Origin: Bacteroidia bacterium
GTDB lineage: Bacteria; Bacteroidota; Bacteroidia; Flavobacteriales; Flavobacteriaceae
DNA length: 32,289 nt
Assembly: GCA_030427985.1 (NCBI GenBank)
Contig: JAUIBH010000035.1
Coordinates: 1-32,289, forward strand
Reading direction: 5' to 3'
Shown here: positions 7,301 to 16,004 of the stretch, piece by piece
Layout of the letters: every line of letters begins with the position of its first letter
Numbering within the stretch: position 1 is the first letter of the stretch
Translations under genes and position numbers: made by a program
The notes under the pieces: generated by a model
Database searches by the model: none
Seen by the model: only the letters and a program-made list of their open reading frames with translations
Told to the model about the DNA's origin: nothing

Positions 7301-9022
7301 TTACATAATCATTACAGATTTACTCATTCGTTGGTCCGCTACCGATATACGATAGATGTACTTTCCGGTGGACAGACTGTCCCGAACACGTTCCCTAATG
7401 TTGATTTCGGTAGCGCCTTCCAATAGCATTTCATTGAAAACGGTACCTACTTTTTGTCCCAAAATATTGAAGAGTTCAATATCAACATGGGCCGCAAAAG
7501 GCATTTCAAGGTGAATATGGGGAGCACGTTCATTTGGATAATACGGCGTGTGGACAATATTGTTCACCAACTCTGGATTCGGAGGTGTCATACCATCATC
7601 ACTTGGTGGTGTGTCCGGAAATGTTGGCGGATCATTGTCCATGGCAATGTCATCAAATTCTTCGCCGCTACAGTTAAAACCTAGGTCAATGGCTCTGTAG
7701 GTGTAGCCCAATAAATGTTGTTCCACAGCAGTTCTGGGCACACAAAGCCATTCCGCAAGTACGGTTCCGTAGAGATCTCTAAAATCCATGGTGTATTCTA
7801 GATTGCCCCTATTGTTAGGTTCATCAAGGGAAGGATGGTCGCCTACAAAGGCACTTCCACTGAGACCTGATCCAAAGAACAGGGTAGGAGCGGCTTTTCC
7901 ATGGTCGGTACCATTAGAACCATTTTCAAAGATTCTACGGCCAAATTCCGAAAAAGTCATACTCAACACCTTATCGTCTTGTTCAGTGCAGGCCAAATCT
8001 TCATAAAAATTTTGGATGGCAATGGAAAGGTTGGACATCAATCGTTCGTGAACAATGGGTTGGTTACCGTGCGTGTCAAATCCGCCCATGGAAATCATAT
8101 ATACTTTGGTGCCCAGATTTCCTTTGATCAATTTGGCCAAAAGGGACAATTGTCTTGCAAAGTTATTGTCTTGATATTCCACACAGGTTAGGGCGTCGCC
8201 ACGCTCGTAGGCTTCGTGAATTTTTCCAGCATACTCATACGTGGTGTTAGCTACCCCTCGTAAGAAACGAAGTTGATCCCCGTACATACAGTCATCAAAA
8301 GGAGCTGTTTCAATGTCATAAAACAATCCAGTTTGAGCAATTTCTTCCAACTGGTCTACATTGTTGGTCACAAAGGCATAATTGGTTTCTTCTCCCTGGA
8401 AAACCAAGTTGGATAGGTTGCCAATTTGAATGGCCGCCGGTGCTTCAGGTGGATTGATCAAATAATCTGGGTAGATGTTTTCAAAGTGCCTACCCATCCA
8501 ACCTGTTGGCTCTCCACTAAAACCTGTGGTGTTTAAATCGGTGTTTGCAAAAATATCAGACCCGGTAAAATGGGACAGACTTTGATTTTCGTACCCTACA
8601 CCGTGTACGGCTTTAAATTGACCTTCACCCCAAAGAGGTTCCAAGGAGCTCATGTAGGTAGGGACACCAAAATCATCGGTAAGTTTTAGGACCTTACTTT
8701 CTGGAATGTAGATGTTGGGCCTTGCATTAGCATAAGTATCATATTGTTGTATAGGAATGACCGTACTTAACCCATCATTTCCTCCAGACAAGCGGATCAA
8801 AATCAAAATATTGTCCGTTTCGGCAGCTGCAATTGCAGCGGTCAAGGGTGATGGGGCAGAAGCTGAAATAAAGTTGCTTCCCAAGAACATTGATCCCGAG
8901 CCGGCAATACCCAAAGCTTGGATAAAGGACCGTCTGCTCCAGTTTTTGTGTTCCAAATCGTGGCCTTCGTGTTCTAGACCTTTGTGTGGTGATGTATGGT
9001 GGTTGTGGTGATTATCGCACAT
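7301..9022 (-). CDS. DUF1501 protein with Tat-type signal and T9SS-like sorting tail
   Basis: A 573-residue DUF1501 (sulfatase-like fold) protein. I start it at ATG 9022; an upstream in-frame ATG at 9082 would overlap the previous gene by 50 bases and put extra polar sequence before the signal. The N-terminus is His-rich (MCDNHHNHHTSPHKG), then a twin-arginine motif S29-R30-R31-S-F-I and a hydrophobic stretch, so Tat export is likely. The core includes GGFDTHGN and TFSEFGRR, typical of DUF1501. The last ~76 residues (IELFNILGQKVG..., ending KYIYRISVADQRMSKSVMIM) resemble a type A T9SS sorting domain. It follows the DUF1800 gene by 10 bases; such pairs are common in Bacteroidota and Planctomycetota and their function is unknown. 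Confidence 0.9.
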   Translation of the reverse strand: MCDNHHNHHTSPHKGLEHEGHDLEHKNWSRRSFIQALGIAGSGSMFLGSNFISASAPSPLTAAIAAAETDNILILIRLSGGNDGLSTVIPIQQYDTYANARPNIYIPESKVLKLTDDFGVPTYMSSLEPLWGEGQFKAVHGVGYENQSLSHFTGSDIFANTDLNTTGFSGEPTGWMGRHFENIYPDYLINPPEAPAAIQIGNLSNLVFQGEETNYAFVTNNVDQLEEIAQTGLFYDIETAPFDDCMYGDQLRFLRGVANTTYEYAGKIHEAYERGDALTCVEYQDNNFARQLSLLAKLIKGNLGTKVYMISMGGFDTHGNQPIVHERLMSNLSIAIQNFYEDLACTEQDDKVLSMTFSEFGRRIFENGSNGTDHGKAAPTLFFGSGLSGSAFVGDHPSLDEPNNRGNLEYTMDFRDLYGTVLAEWLCVPRTAVEQHLLGYTYRAIDLGFNCSGEEFDDIAMDNDPPTFPDTPPSDDGMTPPNPELVNNIVHTPYYPNERAPHIHLEMPFAAHVDIELFNILGQKVGTVFNEMLLEGATEINIRERVRDSLSTGKYIYRISVADQRMSKSVMIM

Positions 9023-9032
9023 GATGATGGGG

Positions 9033-10544
9033 TTATTTAAGTTGAAATTCGGGTTCTCTAGACAAATGACGCAAGAGCACATACACTTGGGTAGGTGCTT
9101 CCATGCTCACTGCCAGCACCCAAAGGCTCAATCCGCCCGGAAAATAATCCGGTGAGTAATAATTCTCTGGTACATCATCAATTTTGAAGGCATCCATGGC
9201 CTTTTCAAAATCGGCGTCCGTCAACAGGCCCTTTGGTGTAAACTTGTTCACCAAGGCCCTAACCACTGTTTCAGGATTGCTGGTATTGCTATCGGCAGCA
9301 CCAACAGCATCCATAGCCAATGTCCTGAACTGCTCAGGGTTATCTTGAAAAAAGCGCTCCAAGAACACTTCGGAGGTCAACCAGCGCCCAATAATAAAAT
9401 TGGAATTGATCCACTGGCGATCACGTTGCCAACCGGCAACATCGTAGGGGTCAAAAAGCTCTTGACCAATAAGCCCAGCGGAGTCTATCATGTTGATTAC
9501 CGTGCCATCGTCGTAGGCAAAACCGGTTTCCTTAACTAAATGAAAATACAGGTCAAACGGACTTTTTATAATGACACCAATAGCAGTTTCATCAAAAAAG
9601 TGTTGACTCTTCAACAATTGGCGCAGTACCGGTGCAATTTCAAAATTGTTGGCGATAAAAGTCTGGGCCATTCCATCGATGATATCCTGTGCGTTACCGC
9701 CTTCTTCTCCAGAGGAGTCGGGGTGCACATAATATTCATATAGTTTCATGCAGATGAAACCAGCTATTTCATTTGGCCTTTCATTAAAAAGGATATCTAT
9801 GACATCGTCATAGTTCCAATTGCCAGTTTGCCCCAAAATAGTTTTGCTTCCTGTATTAAAATCTTCAGGATTGAATGTTACTTGGGTACAACCTTCCTCA
9901 CCACTTTCGGTGTAGCCAGAAATGGCCTTTGCGGTTTCTATAATATCTTCTTCCGTGTATCCATTACCCTCTCCTAAAGTGAAGAGCTCATAAAGTTCAC
10001 GCGCGTAATTTTCGTTTGGATTGTCTCCTCGGTTTCGGACGCCGTCCAAATAATACAGCATGGCACTGGTAAGCCCAATTTCATGAACAAACGTCTTAAA
10101 GTTTCCAAGAGCATTACGCTGCAGGCAATTAATGTAGTAATACAAAAATTGGTTGCAGTTGTACACATCCAACTCGGTTACAAAGTGATTGCTCCAAAAG
10201 AAGCTCAAACGATCTCTGACACTGTTGTCCAATAGTGAATTTCCGTAGATTGTTGTGAACTCTTCCAACTGGGCGCGTCTTACCTCACGCGCCAAATCAT
10301 CATCAGCGGGATAATTGGCATTGTTCCAATCTGCCCAAGCTGGAGCAGGCACAAGGGGAGCAGTAAGAGCTTGATCGATTAAATTGTCTACTAATGAATC
10401 TGCTGTTTGTCCAACAGCAGCGTTGATGGTCTGTACTGAGGCACTGAAACCAAGCCTCCGGTACAAGTGGGCGGCACGTAACTCATCCAAGGGAATTGTA
10501 TACGGCGCCAACGTTGAGGAATTACAATTAATGAAGTATTCCAT
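9033..10544 (-). CDS. DUF1800 family protein
   Basis: A 503-residue DUF1800 protein. Family hallmarks are visible: an N-terminal AAHLYRRLGFSAS segment, SNHFVTE, and the strongly conserved ENYARELYELFTLGEGNGYTE stretch followed by ETAKAISGYT. Function is unknown; members are almost always next to a DUF1501 gene, as here (stop 10 bases before the DUF1501 ATG), suggesting a joint exported complex. I see no obvious signal peptide after the ATG at 10544. The frame stays open upstream to a TGA near 10620-10622, without another ATG, so a non-canonical upstream start is possible. It is divergent from yraN. Confidence 0.9.
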   Translation of the reverse strand: MEYFINCNSSTLAPYTIPLDELRAAHLYRRLGFSASVQTINAAVGQTADSLVDNLIDQALTAPLVPAPAWADWNNANYPADDDLAREVRRAQLEEFTTIYGNSLLDNSVRDRLSFFWSNHFVTELDVYNCNQFLYYYINCLQRNALGNFKTFVHEIGLTSAMLYYLDGVRNRGDNPNENYARELYELFTLGEGNGYTEEDIIETAKAISGYTESGEEGCTQVTFNPEDFNTGSKTILGQTGNWNYDDVIDILFNERPNEIAGFICMKLYEYYVHPDSSGEEGGNAQDIIDGMAQTFIANNFEIAPVLRQLLKSQHFFDETAIGVIIKSPFDLYFHLVKETGFAYDDGTVINMIDSAGLIGQELFDPYDVAGWQRDRQWINSNFIIGRWLTSEVFLERFFQDNPEQFRTLAMDAVGAADSNTSNPETVVRALVNKFTPKGLLTDADFEKAMDAFKIDDVPENYYSPDYFPGGLSLWVLAVSMEAPTQVYVLLRHLSREPEFQLK

Positions 10545-10713
10545 AGCAATGTCTGGCGTTAATTTAGGTACATAGTTTGGGGCAACTATATGTTTAGTTA
10601 ACGTTGGGCGTGGTTCAATTCAGCCAACAAATTACAATCTAAACGCTTTAATCACTGTGAACTACCAATTTTTTCGATGAACTGCACATTTTTTTCAATA
10701 TTTTTCCAAGCCT

Positions 10714-11073
10714 ATGGGAAAACATAATGAGTTTGGTAAACAAGGAGAGCAGTTGGCAGTGGATTATCTTCAAGTAAAGGGATATGAAATAATGGCTAGA
10801 AATTATCGCTACCAAAAAGCTGAAATAGACATTATTGCAAGGCAGGATGAAACGCTAGCCGTTATTGAGGTGAAATCAAGAAATATGGGCTTTTTGGAGG
10901 ATGTGTCTACGGTCATAAATCCAAAAAAAAGACAGCTTTTGGTTTCGGCAGCCGATCACTATGTTCAAGAAATGGATTTAGATGTTGAGGTGCGGTTTGA
11001 TATTATTACCATCGTTAAAAAGGGGGCCAATTTTGAAATTGATCATGTGGAAAATGCTTTTTATTTTTTCTAA
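10714..11073 (+). CDS. yraN: YraN/UPF0102 family endonuclease-like protein
   Basis: A 119-residue full-length member of UPF0102, a small PD-(D/E)xK nuclease-fold family that resembles Holliday-junction resolvases; the biological role is not settled. Visible core: E12 in the first helix (GKQGEQLAVDYL), E37-x-D39 (AEIDIIARQ), then E52-x-K54 in VIEVKSR, the characteristic catalytic set. No signal or membrane segment, so cytosolic. It is divergent from the DUF1800 gene; TATTTTTC at 10699-10706, one base off the -7 consensus, lies just before the ATG. It is probably not in one operon with the next gene, which has its own good promoter. Confidence 0.92.
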   Translation: MGKHNEFGKQGEQLAVDYLQVKGYEIMARNYRYQKAEIDIIARQDETLAVIEVKSRNMGFLEDVSTVINPKKRQLLVSAADHYVQEMDLDVEVRFDIITIVKKGANFEIDHVENAFYFF

Positions 11074-11076
11074 CCA

Positions 11077-11108
11077 TTTGTTTGTTTTGTAACAATATGT
11101 TATTTTTG
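11077..11108 (+). promoter_or_regulatory. Promoter TTTG-N20-TATTTTTG
   Basis: TTTG (11077-11080) and TATTTTTG (11101-11108) match the Bacteroidota -33/-7 consensus with a 20-base spacer, 22 bases before the ATG of the ACT-like protein gene. Confidence 0.6.
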
Positions 11109-11130
11109 TACCAAATCAAACCAAACAATA

Positions 11131-11790
11131 ATGAAAACAATTTCAGCAGTAGTTGAGCATTACATCAAAAAGAAGCCTTTTCTACAGACTGCTCTTGCAC
11201 AAGGAATTATTAATCTTACTTCTCTGTCCAGACAAATAAAACCAGAAATTGCTGAGGCATTGGGCAAGGACGTAAAGGATGGGGCCATTGTCATGGCATT
11301 GAAGCGTCTTTCTGACGATTTGGAGTTTAGGGCCACCCACAGAATTGTAAAGGTGCTCAAAAATATTGGGGAGATTACGGTGCGATCTAACCTTACGGAT
11401 TATACTTTTTTAGCTTCTGATACTATTTTGCAGCAACAGGCCCGTTTGTTGGAAGAGGTCAATGAAAATCAGGATGTGTTTTATACATCTTCCAGAGGGG
11501 TCAATGAAATCAATATTGTCATCAGCAATATTATGGACAGTGTTGTGGAAAAGTATTTTAAGCATGAACGCTGTACCCAAAAAGCCGAAGGTTTGTCGTC
11601 CATAACGGTAAAATTGCCTGCCGAAAACGTATCCGTGCCAGGTATTTATTACTTTATTTTTCAGCGATTGGCCTGGGAGGGCATTGTACTTTATGAAGTC
11701 ATTTCCACCACCAACGAGTTTACCATTTTGGTGAACGAGGAACAAGTAGACATTGCCTTTAAGACCATCAAAGACCTTAAATTGTTGTAG
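11131..11790 (+). CDS. Conserved-type cytosolic protein with ACT-like C-terminus
   Basis: A 219-residue soluble protein I cannot name with certainty. The N-terminal ~75 residues (AVVEHYIKKKPFLQTALAQGIINLTSLSRQIKP...MALKRL) look like a winged-helix or other small helical domain. The C-terminal ~75 residues (SITVKLPAENVSVPGIYYFI...GIVLYEVISTTNEFTILVNE...AFKTIKDL) have the beta-alpha-beta-beta-alpha-beta rhythm of an ACT regulatory domain, with the usual G-I-Y followed by L/I-V-L-Y-E pattern. Similar proteins are sometimes labelled aspartate kinase in databases because of this domain, but there is no kinase domain. It could be a ligand-responsive regulator; that is inference. It has its own promoter. 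Confidence 0.75.
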   Translation: MKTISAVVEHYIKKKPFLQTALAQGIINLTSLSRQIKPEIAEALGKDVKDGAIVMALKRLSDDLEFRATHRIVKVLKNIGEITVRSNLTDYTFLASDTILQQQARLLEEVNENQDVFYTSSRGVNEINIVISNIMDSVVEKYFKHERCTQKAEGLSSITVKLPAENVSVPGIYYFIFQRLAWEGIVLYEVISTTNEFTILVNEEQVDIAFKTIKDLKLL

Positions 11791-11863
11791 TATTCCCTTC
11801 TTCCGAGGTGTTTTAAACTAAAATGACAATAAAAGCGTTTTAGAGAAAGACACTTTTGGAAGC

Positions 11864-13846
11864 ATGACCAAAAAAAGAATCTTTTTCGGATTGTTGGCCC
11901 TTTTGGTGCTTTACCTATGCTATTTGGCCTACATTTTTATCCTTTCCCCAAAAACCAATCTGCAATCCATTTACCTTATTCCCAAGGATGCTGTTTTTGT
12001 GGTGGAATCGGAACAACCGGTGGAAAGCTGGAAAAAAATCAGTGAAAGTGAAGCGTGGCAGCATCTTCAAAAGAATGATTACTTCGCCGAGCTGACCGAG
12101 AATATCCAAAAGGTGGATACGGTCTTCCAAAACAACAACAACCTGTTTGAGTTTTTTGATGGGCGCTCATTGTTCATTTCCATCCATATGATTTCTCCCA
12201 AGGATTATGGGATTTTCTATGTGCTGGATTTAAAACGCATCGCCAAATTGCAACTCCTTAAAAGCTATCTCAACACCCTACTCAATGAAGACTATGTGTT
12301 GAGTAAACGCAGCTACCATGGCCACGAGATTTTGGAAGTGCATGATCGAAAAAGTAAAGAGACCATGCACCTGGCCTTTATTAAAAACCAACTGGTGGCG
12401 TCTTACACCCATACGCTGGTGGAGGCTTCCATAGATCAATACCAAGAACCGGTCATTGGGCGTAATCTCAATTTTATTGAAATCAACCAAAAGGTGGGGC
12501 ATGAGGATTTGTTTCGCATGTACGTGCAGTACAATTACTTTGATGATTACATAAAACGGTTTACAGACAAGCCTTCGGATTGGGTAAAACGTGCCAGTGA
12601 AAACTTCCTCTTTTCTGGGTTTTATTTTGATTTGGACAAGAACAGCACCTTGGTTGCCAATGGGTTTACCAATATCAGTTCCGTAAACGAAAATTATTTG
12701 GAAGCGCTACAGAAATCGGGAACCGCGGAGCGTACCATCCCCCAAATAGCTCCAAAACGGACGGCACTTTATATCAGTTATGGGTTTGATAGCTTTTCTG
12801 AATTCTACAAGAATTTTGAGACAGTTCAGCAGAACGACCCCAAACAGTTCGAAAACTATCAAGCTGGCATTGAAAAAGTAGAAAAGTTCCTAAAAATTAA
12901 TGTCAAGGAAAACTTTGTCAGTTGGATTGGGGATGAAGTTGCCCTCTTGCAGATTCAATCCCATATTTCCAAAGGAAAAAATGACATGGCATTGGTCTTA
13001 AAGGCCAACAATGTTGAAAAGGCCAATGAAAATTTGGATTTTGTACTGGAGCAAATCCGAAAAAAGACCCCGGTCAAATTCAAGGCGGTCAATTACAAGG
13101 AACACGAAATCAATTTTTTGTCCATAAAAGGGTTTTTCAAAATTTTATTGGGGAACAGATTTGAGGAGTTCGATAAACCTTACTTCACCCAAATTGGTGA
13201 TTATGTGGTATTCAGTGATAACCCAAATACCCTTAAAAGTATTATTGATGATGTGGTCGGCGGGGAAACCCTGTCCACATCCGAGGAGTTCATAAAATTT
13301 GATGATCGTTTTGAATCTGAATCAACCGTATTCGTCTACAGCAACATTCCCGTACTCTACAATAATATGTACGCTTTGGCAGATGCCACTACAAAGCAAA
13401 AAATGCGCAAGAACAAAGATTTTATCATCTGCTTTCCGCAAGTTGGATTTCAGCTTACCCCTGAGGATAATTTGTTTGAAAGCCGTTTGGTACTCAACTA
13501 TCAAGATGTGGAGGAGGTAAAAAAGAATGCGCAATTTGAGGACAAGGTTCAAATCCCAAATTCCAAAAACCAAAACTCAAATTCGACAGAGGTTACCGAT
13601 GCTGTTTTTGACCTCAGACCCATTTATCCCACTGATCTCAATGCAAAATCCTTCACCAGAAATTACGCCAATGGTTCCTTGCGGTTTGAGGTTGATCTAA
13701 AGGATGGATTAAAACATGGCCGCTACACCCAATACTATCCAGACGGCACCGAAAAAATCACAGGCCGCTTCCGAAATGACGAACAAGTAGGCACTTGGCG
13801 TTATTATAATTCTGAAGGAAAAATGACCCTAAAAAAACGGTTTTAG
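11864..13846 (+). CDS. Membrane-anchored DUF3352-like protein with YwqK/MORN-type tail
   Basis: A 660-residue protein with one N-terminal membrane segment (about residues 5-26, FFGLLALLVLYLCYLAYIF) and a large predicted periplasmic part. The body (IPKDAVFVVESEQPVESWKKI... and repeated GDYVVFSDNPNTLKSIIDDV-like segments) resembles DUF3352-type proteins. The last ~60 residues carry MORN-2/YwqK-like repeats (YANGSLRFEVDLKDGLKHGR, YYPDGTEKITGRF, YYNSEGKMTLKKRF). The two parts are joined by an Asn/Ser/Lys-rich linker (IPNSKNQNSNST) coded by a C-C-A-A-A repeat-like stretch at 13549-13584. Function is unknown; despite database wording, YwqK repeats alone do not show an antitoxin role. Its stop overlaps by 4 bases the convergent VOC gene. 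Confidence 0.78.
   Translation: MTKKRIFFGLLALLVLYLCYLAYIFILSPKTNLQSIYLIPKDAVFVVESEQPVESWKKISESEAWQHLQKNDYFAELTENIQKVDTVFQNNNNLFEFFDGRSLFISIHMISPKDYGIFYVLDLKRIAKLQLLKSYLNTLLNEDYVLSKRSYHGHEILEVHDRKSKETMHLAFIKNQLVASYTHTLVEASIDQYQEPVIGRNLNFIEINQKVGHEDLFRMYVQYNYFDDYIKRFTDKPSDWVKRASENFLFSGFYFDLDKNSTLVANGFTNISSVNENYLEALQKSGTAERTIPQIAPKRTALYISYGFDSFSEFYKNFETVQQNDPKQFENYQAGIEKVEKFLKINVKENFVSWIGDEVALLQIQSHISKGKNDMALVLKANNVEKANENLDFVLEQIRKKTPVKFKAVNYKEHEINFLSIKGFFKILLGNRFEEFDKPYFTQIGDYVVFSDNPNTLKSIIDDVVGGETLSTSEEFIKFDDRFESESTVFVYSNIPVLYNNMYALADATTKQKMRKNKDFIICFPQVGFQLTPEDNLFESRLVLNYQDVEEVKKNAQFEDKVQIPNSKNQNSNSTEVTDAVFDLRPIYPTDLNAKSFTRNYANGSLRFEVDLKDGLKHGRYTQYYPDGTEKITGRFRNDEQVGTWRYYNSEGKMTLKKRF
13549..13584 (+). 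repeat. Low-complexity CCAAA/TTCCAAA stretch inside the DUF3352-like gene
   Basis: Near-repeats of CAAATCCCAAATTCCAAA-type sequence code for the linker IPNSKNQNSNS. From memory, such strings are frequent as dispersed low-complexity repeats in flavobacterial genomes; only one copy is seen in this window. Confidence 0.35.
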
Positions 13847-14346
13847 TCGCTTTTCAATTCCGCTAAAAGATCATTCAAGTCTAAGGATTTGGTGTACATA
13901 TCCAGAGAACCATCCTCCTTTTTAGGCCATTCATCTTGTGGTCGGTCCCAATAGAGCTCCACCCCATTTTCATCAGGATCGTTGAGATATAGGGCTTCAG
14001 AAACACCATGGTCAGCCGCGCCCGTCAAGGAATAGTCTGCTTCCAACAATCGATTGAGGATTTCTGCCAAATCCTTTCGGGTAGGATACAAAATGGCCGT
14101 ATGAAAAAGTCCAGCAGCTTGCTGCGGAGCCGGAGGGGCACCTTTGCTGTACCAAGTGTTCAATCCAATATGGTGGTGGTATCCGCCTGCTGAAATAAAA
14201 GCGGCTTGATCGCCATAGGTTTGGGTAACCTCAAAACCCAAAAGTCCACAATAAAAGTCCAGGGCACGTTGCAAATCGGAAACTTTAAGGTGCACATGGC
14301 CAATTCGGGTTTCGGCCGGAACCGAATACTGGGGTAATTTTTCCAT
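13843..14346 (-). CDS. VOC family protein, extradiol-dioxygenase/glyoxalase fold
   Basis: A 167-residue vicinal-oxygen-chelate protein. It has IGHVHLKVSDLQRALDFYCG at residues 15-34, with a candidate metal His, then FHTAILYP (H82) opening the second module, and DENGVELYWDRP with the C-terminal metal Glu. This is close to the N-terminal domain of CatE-type catechol 2,3-dioxygenases, which are usually twice as long, so it may be a one-domain relative; the substrate is unknown. The start at 14346 is supported by the -7 element TACCTTTG at 14372-14365. The gene is convergent with the DUF3352-like gene (4-base overlap) and divergent from the serine hydrolase. Confidence 0.85.
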   Translation of the reverse strand: MEKLPQYSVPAETRIGHVHLKVSDLQRALDFYCGLLGFEVTQTYGDQAAFISAGGYHHHIGLNTWYSKGAPPAPQQAAGLFHTAILYPTRKDLAEILNRLLEADYSLTGAADHGVSEALYLNDPDENGVELYWDRPQDEWPKKEDGSLDMYTKSLDLNDLLAELKSD

Positions 14347-14364
14347 AATTCAATAGCTGAAATG

Positions 14365-14409
14365 CAAAGGTAGCCATTGAGATCATTTCAATAACAATTG
14401 TTACCTTCA
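14365..14409. promoter_or_regulatory. Divergent promoter region between VOC and serine hydrolase genes
   Basis: Minus strand: TTG (14397-14395), 22-base spacer, then exact -7 element TACCTTTG (14372-14365), for the VOC gene. Plus strand: TTG (14377-14379), 22-base spacer, then TACCTTCA (14402-14409), a weaker match, for the serine hydrolase. The two overlap back to back, so one regulator or occlusion could link them. Confidence 0.45.
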
Positions 14410-14431
14410 GGCGATACAAAAGCATATCTCC

Positions 14432-15589
14432 ATGAAGCCATTTTTACGACTCACCCTTCTTCTCGTGTTCTTTTTTAGTTTGAATGCATCACTAGCTCAG
14501 GATCTATATTTTCCAACGCGCTATGAAACTTGGAAAGTTGCCGACAAGAACCAGTTCAAATACAACACAGACCAGTTGAACACGGCCATCAACTTTGCCA
14601 AAAACAATGAATATTCGGGTTCCCGTGATTTGCGCCAAGCTATTTTGGAGGGATTCAAACAAGAACCGTTTCATGAAATTTTGGGTCCCACCAAAAAACG
14701 GGGCGGTCCTGCGGGAATGGTCATTAAGGAAGGGTATCTACTTGCATCTTGGGGCGATACCAAACGGGTGGATATGACCTTTAGCGTCACCAAAAGCTTT
14801 TTGTCCACCCTGACAGGGTTGGCTGAGGACCAAGGATTGATTCAAAATGTAAAAGATAAGGCAGGTGATTATGTTTGGGATGGTACGTTTCATGGTGCCC
14901 ATAATTCCAAAATTACCTGGGAGCATTTGTTGCAACAAAATTCAGATTGGACCGGAGAACTTTGGGGCGGCAAGGATTGGGCCGATCGCCCACCAAGTGA
15001 AGGGGGCCTGGATGATTGGAAATTTAGAACACTCAACGAACCGGGAACGGTAATGGAGTATAATGATGTGCGGGTAAATGTACTGGCCTATGCTTTGACC
15101 CACGTATGGCGAAAACCCTTGCCCATGGTCTTGAAAGAGCAGGTCATGGACAACATAGGTGCCACCACTACGTGGCGGTGGTACGGGTATGACCATGCTT
15201 GGACCGTAATTGATGGATTGAAAATGAAATCCGTAACGGGAGGTGGCCACTCGGGAGCAGGGCTATTTATTGCTACTGAGGATATGGCCCGTTTCGGGTT
15301 GTTGTTTTTGAACAATGGAAAATGGAAAGATCAACAATTGATTAGTGCAGATTGGATAAAAAAAGCGACACAACCTTCGGTGCCCAATGTAAATTATGGG
15401 TATATGTGGTGGTTGAATCAAAAAGGACCCCGACATTGGGAGAATGTGCCTGAACATGTGTTCTACGCCGCGGGTTTTGGTGGAAATTTTATTGTGGTAG
15501 ATCAAAAAAATGGGTTGCTCATTGTAACTCGCTGGCTAGAACCCTCGAAGATTGGAGAATTTGTCAAGCAGGTGTATGAGGCATTTTAG
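14432..15589 (+). CDS. Exported serine hydrolase, class C beta-lactamase fold
   Basis: A 385-residue protein with a signal peptide (residues 1-22, ending SLAQ). It has the three active-site elements of the serine beta-lactamase/DD-peptidase fold: S118-V-T-K121 (SxxK nucleophile and base), Y210 in MEYNDVRVN, and H273-S-G in GGGHSGAG in place of KTG. Members are usually esterases, peptidases or amidases rather than true beta-lactamases, and the substrate here is unknown. The C-terminal tail (KIGEFVKQVYEAF) overlaps by 26 bases the convergent second VOC gene, and a degenerate copy of this tail lies at 16446-16509. Confidence 0.9.
   Translation: MKPFLRLTLLLVFFFSLNASLAQDLYFPTRYETWKVADKNQFKYNTDQLNTAINFAKNNEYSGSRDLRQAILEGFKQEPFHEILGPTKKRGGPAGMVIKEGYLLASWGDTKRVDMTFSVTKSFLSTLTGLAEDQGLIQNVKDKAGDYVWDGTFHGAHNSKITWEHLLQQNSDWTGELWGGKDWADRPPSEGGLDDWKFRTLNEPGTVMEYNDVRVNVLAYALTHVWRKPLPMVLKEQVMDNIGATTTWRWYGYDHAWTVIDGLKMKSVTGGGHSGAGLFIATEDMARFGLLFLNNGKWKDQQLISADWIKKATQPSVPNVNYGYMWWLNQKGPRHWENVPEHVFYAAGFGGNFIVVDQKNGLLIVTRWLEPSKIGEFVKQVYEAF
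15551..15575 (+). repeat. Direct repeat, intact copy in the serine hydrolase tail
   Basis: These 25 bases match 16480-16504 at 23 positions; the run TTTGTCAAGCAGGTGT is identical. The two copies bracket the second VOC gene and the NTF2-like gene. Confidence 0.8.
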
Positions 15590-15998
15590 ACATGTCCATA
15601 TGCAGCATTCCCCAGCGGTGCCCATCTAGGTCAATAAAACCCATAGCATACATCCAGCCATCTACTTCTGAAGGTTCTGCATACACTGTTCCGCCCGCAT
15701 TCTTGACCATTTCGGCAAACTCATCCACATATTCCTTGGTAGGAGCGTCAATGTTCAGGTAGGCTTCGGTTCCTTTAGTGGTATCTGAAATAGGATTTCC
15801 GGCAAAATGGGCAAAACGTTCCTCTGGGAACAGCATCAAAACGGTTTTACTTTCATCAAGGTAAAAACCGGCATATTCATTATTCTTGGGTTGGTTTTCG
15901 GTTTCTTGAAAGCCTAGTTTATTGAAGAATTCTTTTGATTTTTTTACATCTTTTACCGGAAGATTAATCCAAAACGATTTTACTTTATTGGTTTTCAT
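15564..15998 (-). CDS. VOC family protein, second copy
   Basis: A 144-residue one-domain glyoxalase/bleomycin-resistance-type protein: SFWINLPVKDVKKSKEFFNK opening, GTEAYLNIDAPTKEYVDEF in the middle, and a GFIDLDGHRWGMLHMD ending typical of small VOC proteins, in which the second metal Glu is replaced by H/W context. No signal. The stop codon and last residues (HTPA) are read from the strand opposite the serine hydrolase tail, within the directly repeated segment, so the end of this frame was probably set by how the block joined the neighbouring gene. It follows the NTF2-like gene by 6 bases and shares its promoter. Substrate unknown. Confidence 0.87.
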   Translation of the reverse strand: MKTNKVKSFWINLPVKDVKKSKEFFNKLGFQETENQPKNNEYAGFYLDESKTVLMLFPEERFAHFAGNPISDTTKGTEAYLNIDAPTKEYVDEFAEMVKNAGGTVYAEPSEVDGWMYAMGFIDLDGHRWGMLHMDMSKMPHTPA

Positions 15999-16004
15999 AC
16001 GGAC

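Noticed and set aside
9023..9082. 20-residue upstream extension of the DUF1501 protein
   Set aside because: It overlaps the DUF1800 3' end and places polar residues before the Tat signal; the start at 9022 gives normal operon spacing.
11864..13846. YwqK tail as a toxin-antitoxin component
   Set aside because: The repeats are MORN-like and part of a large membrane-anchored protein; no partner gene of toxin type is adjacent.
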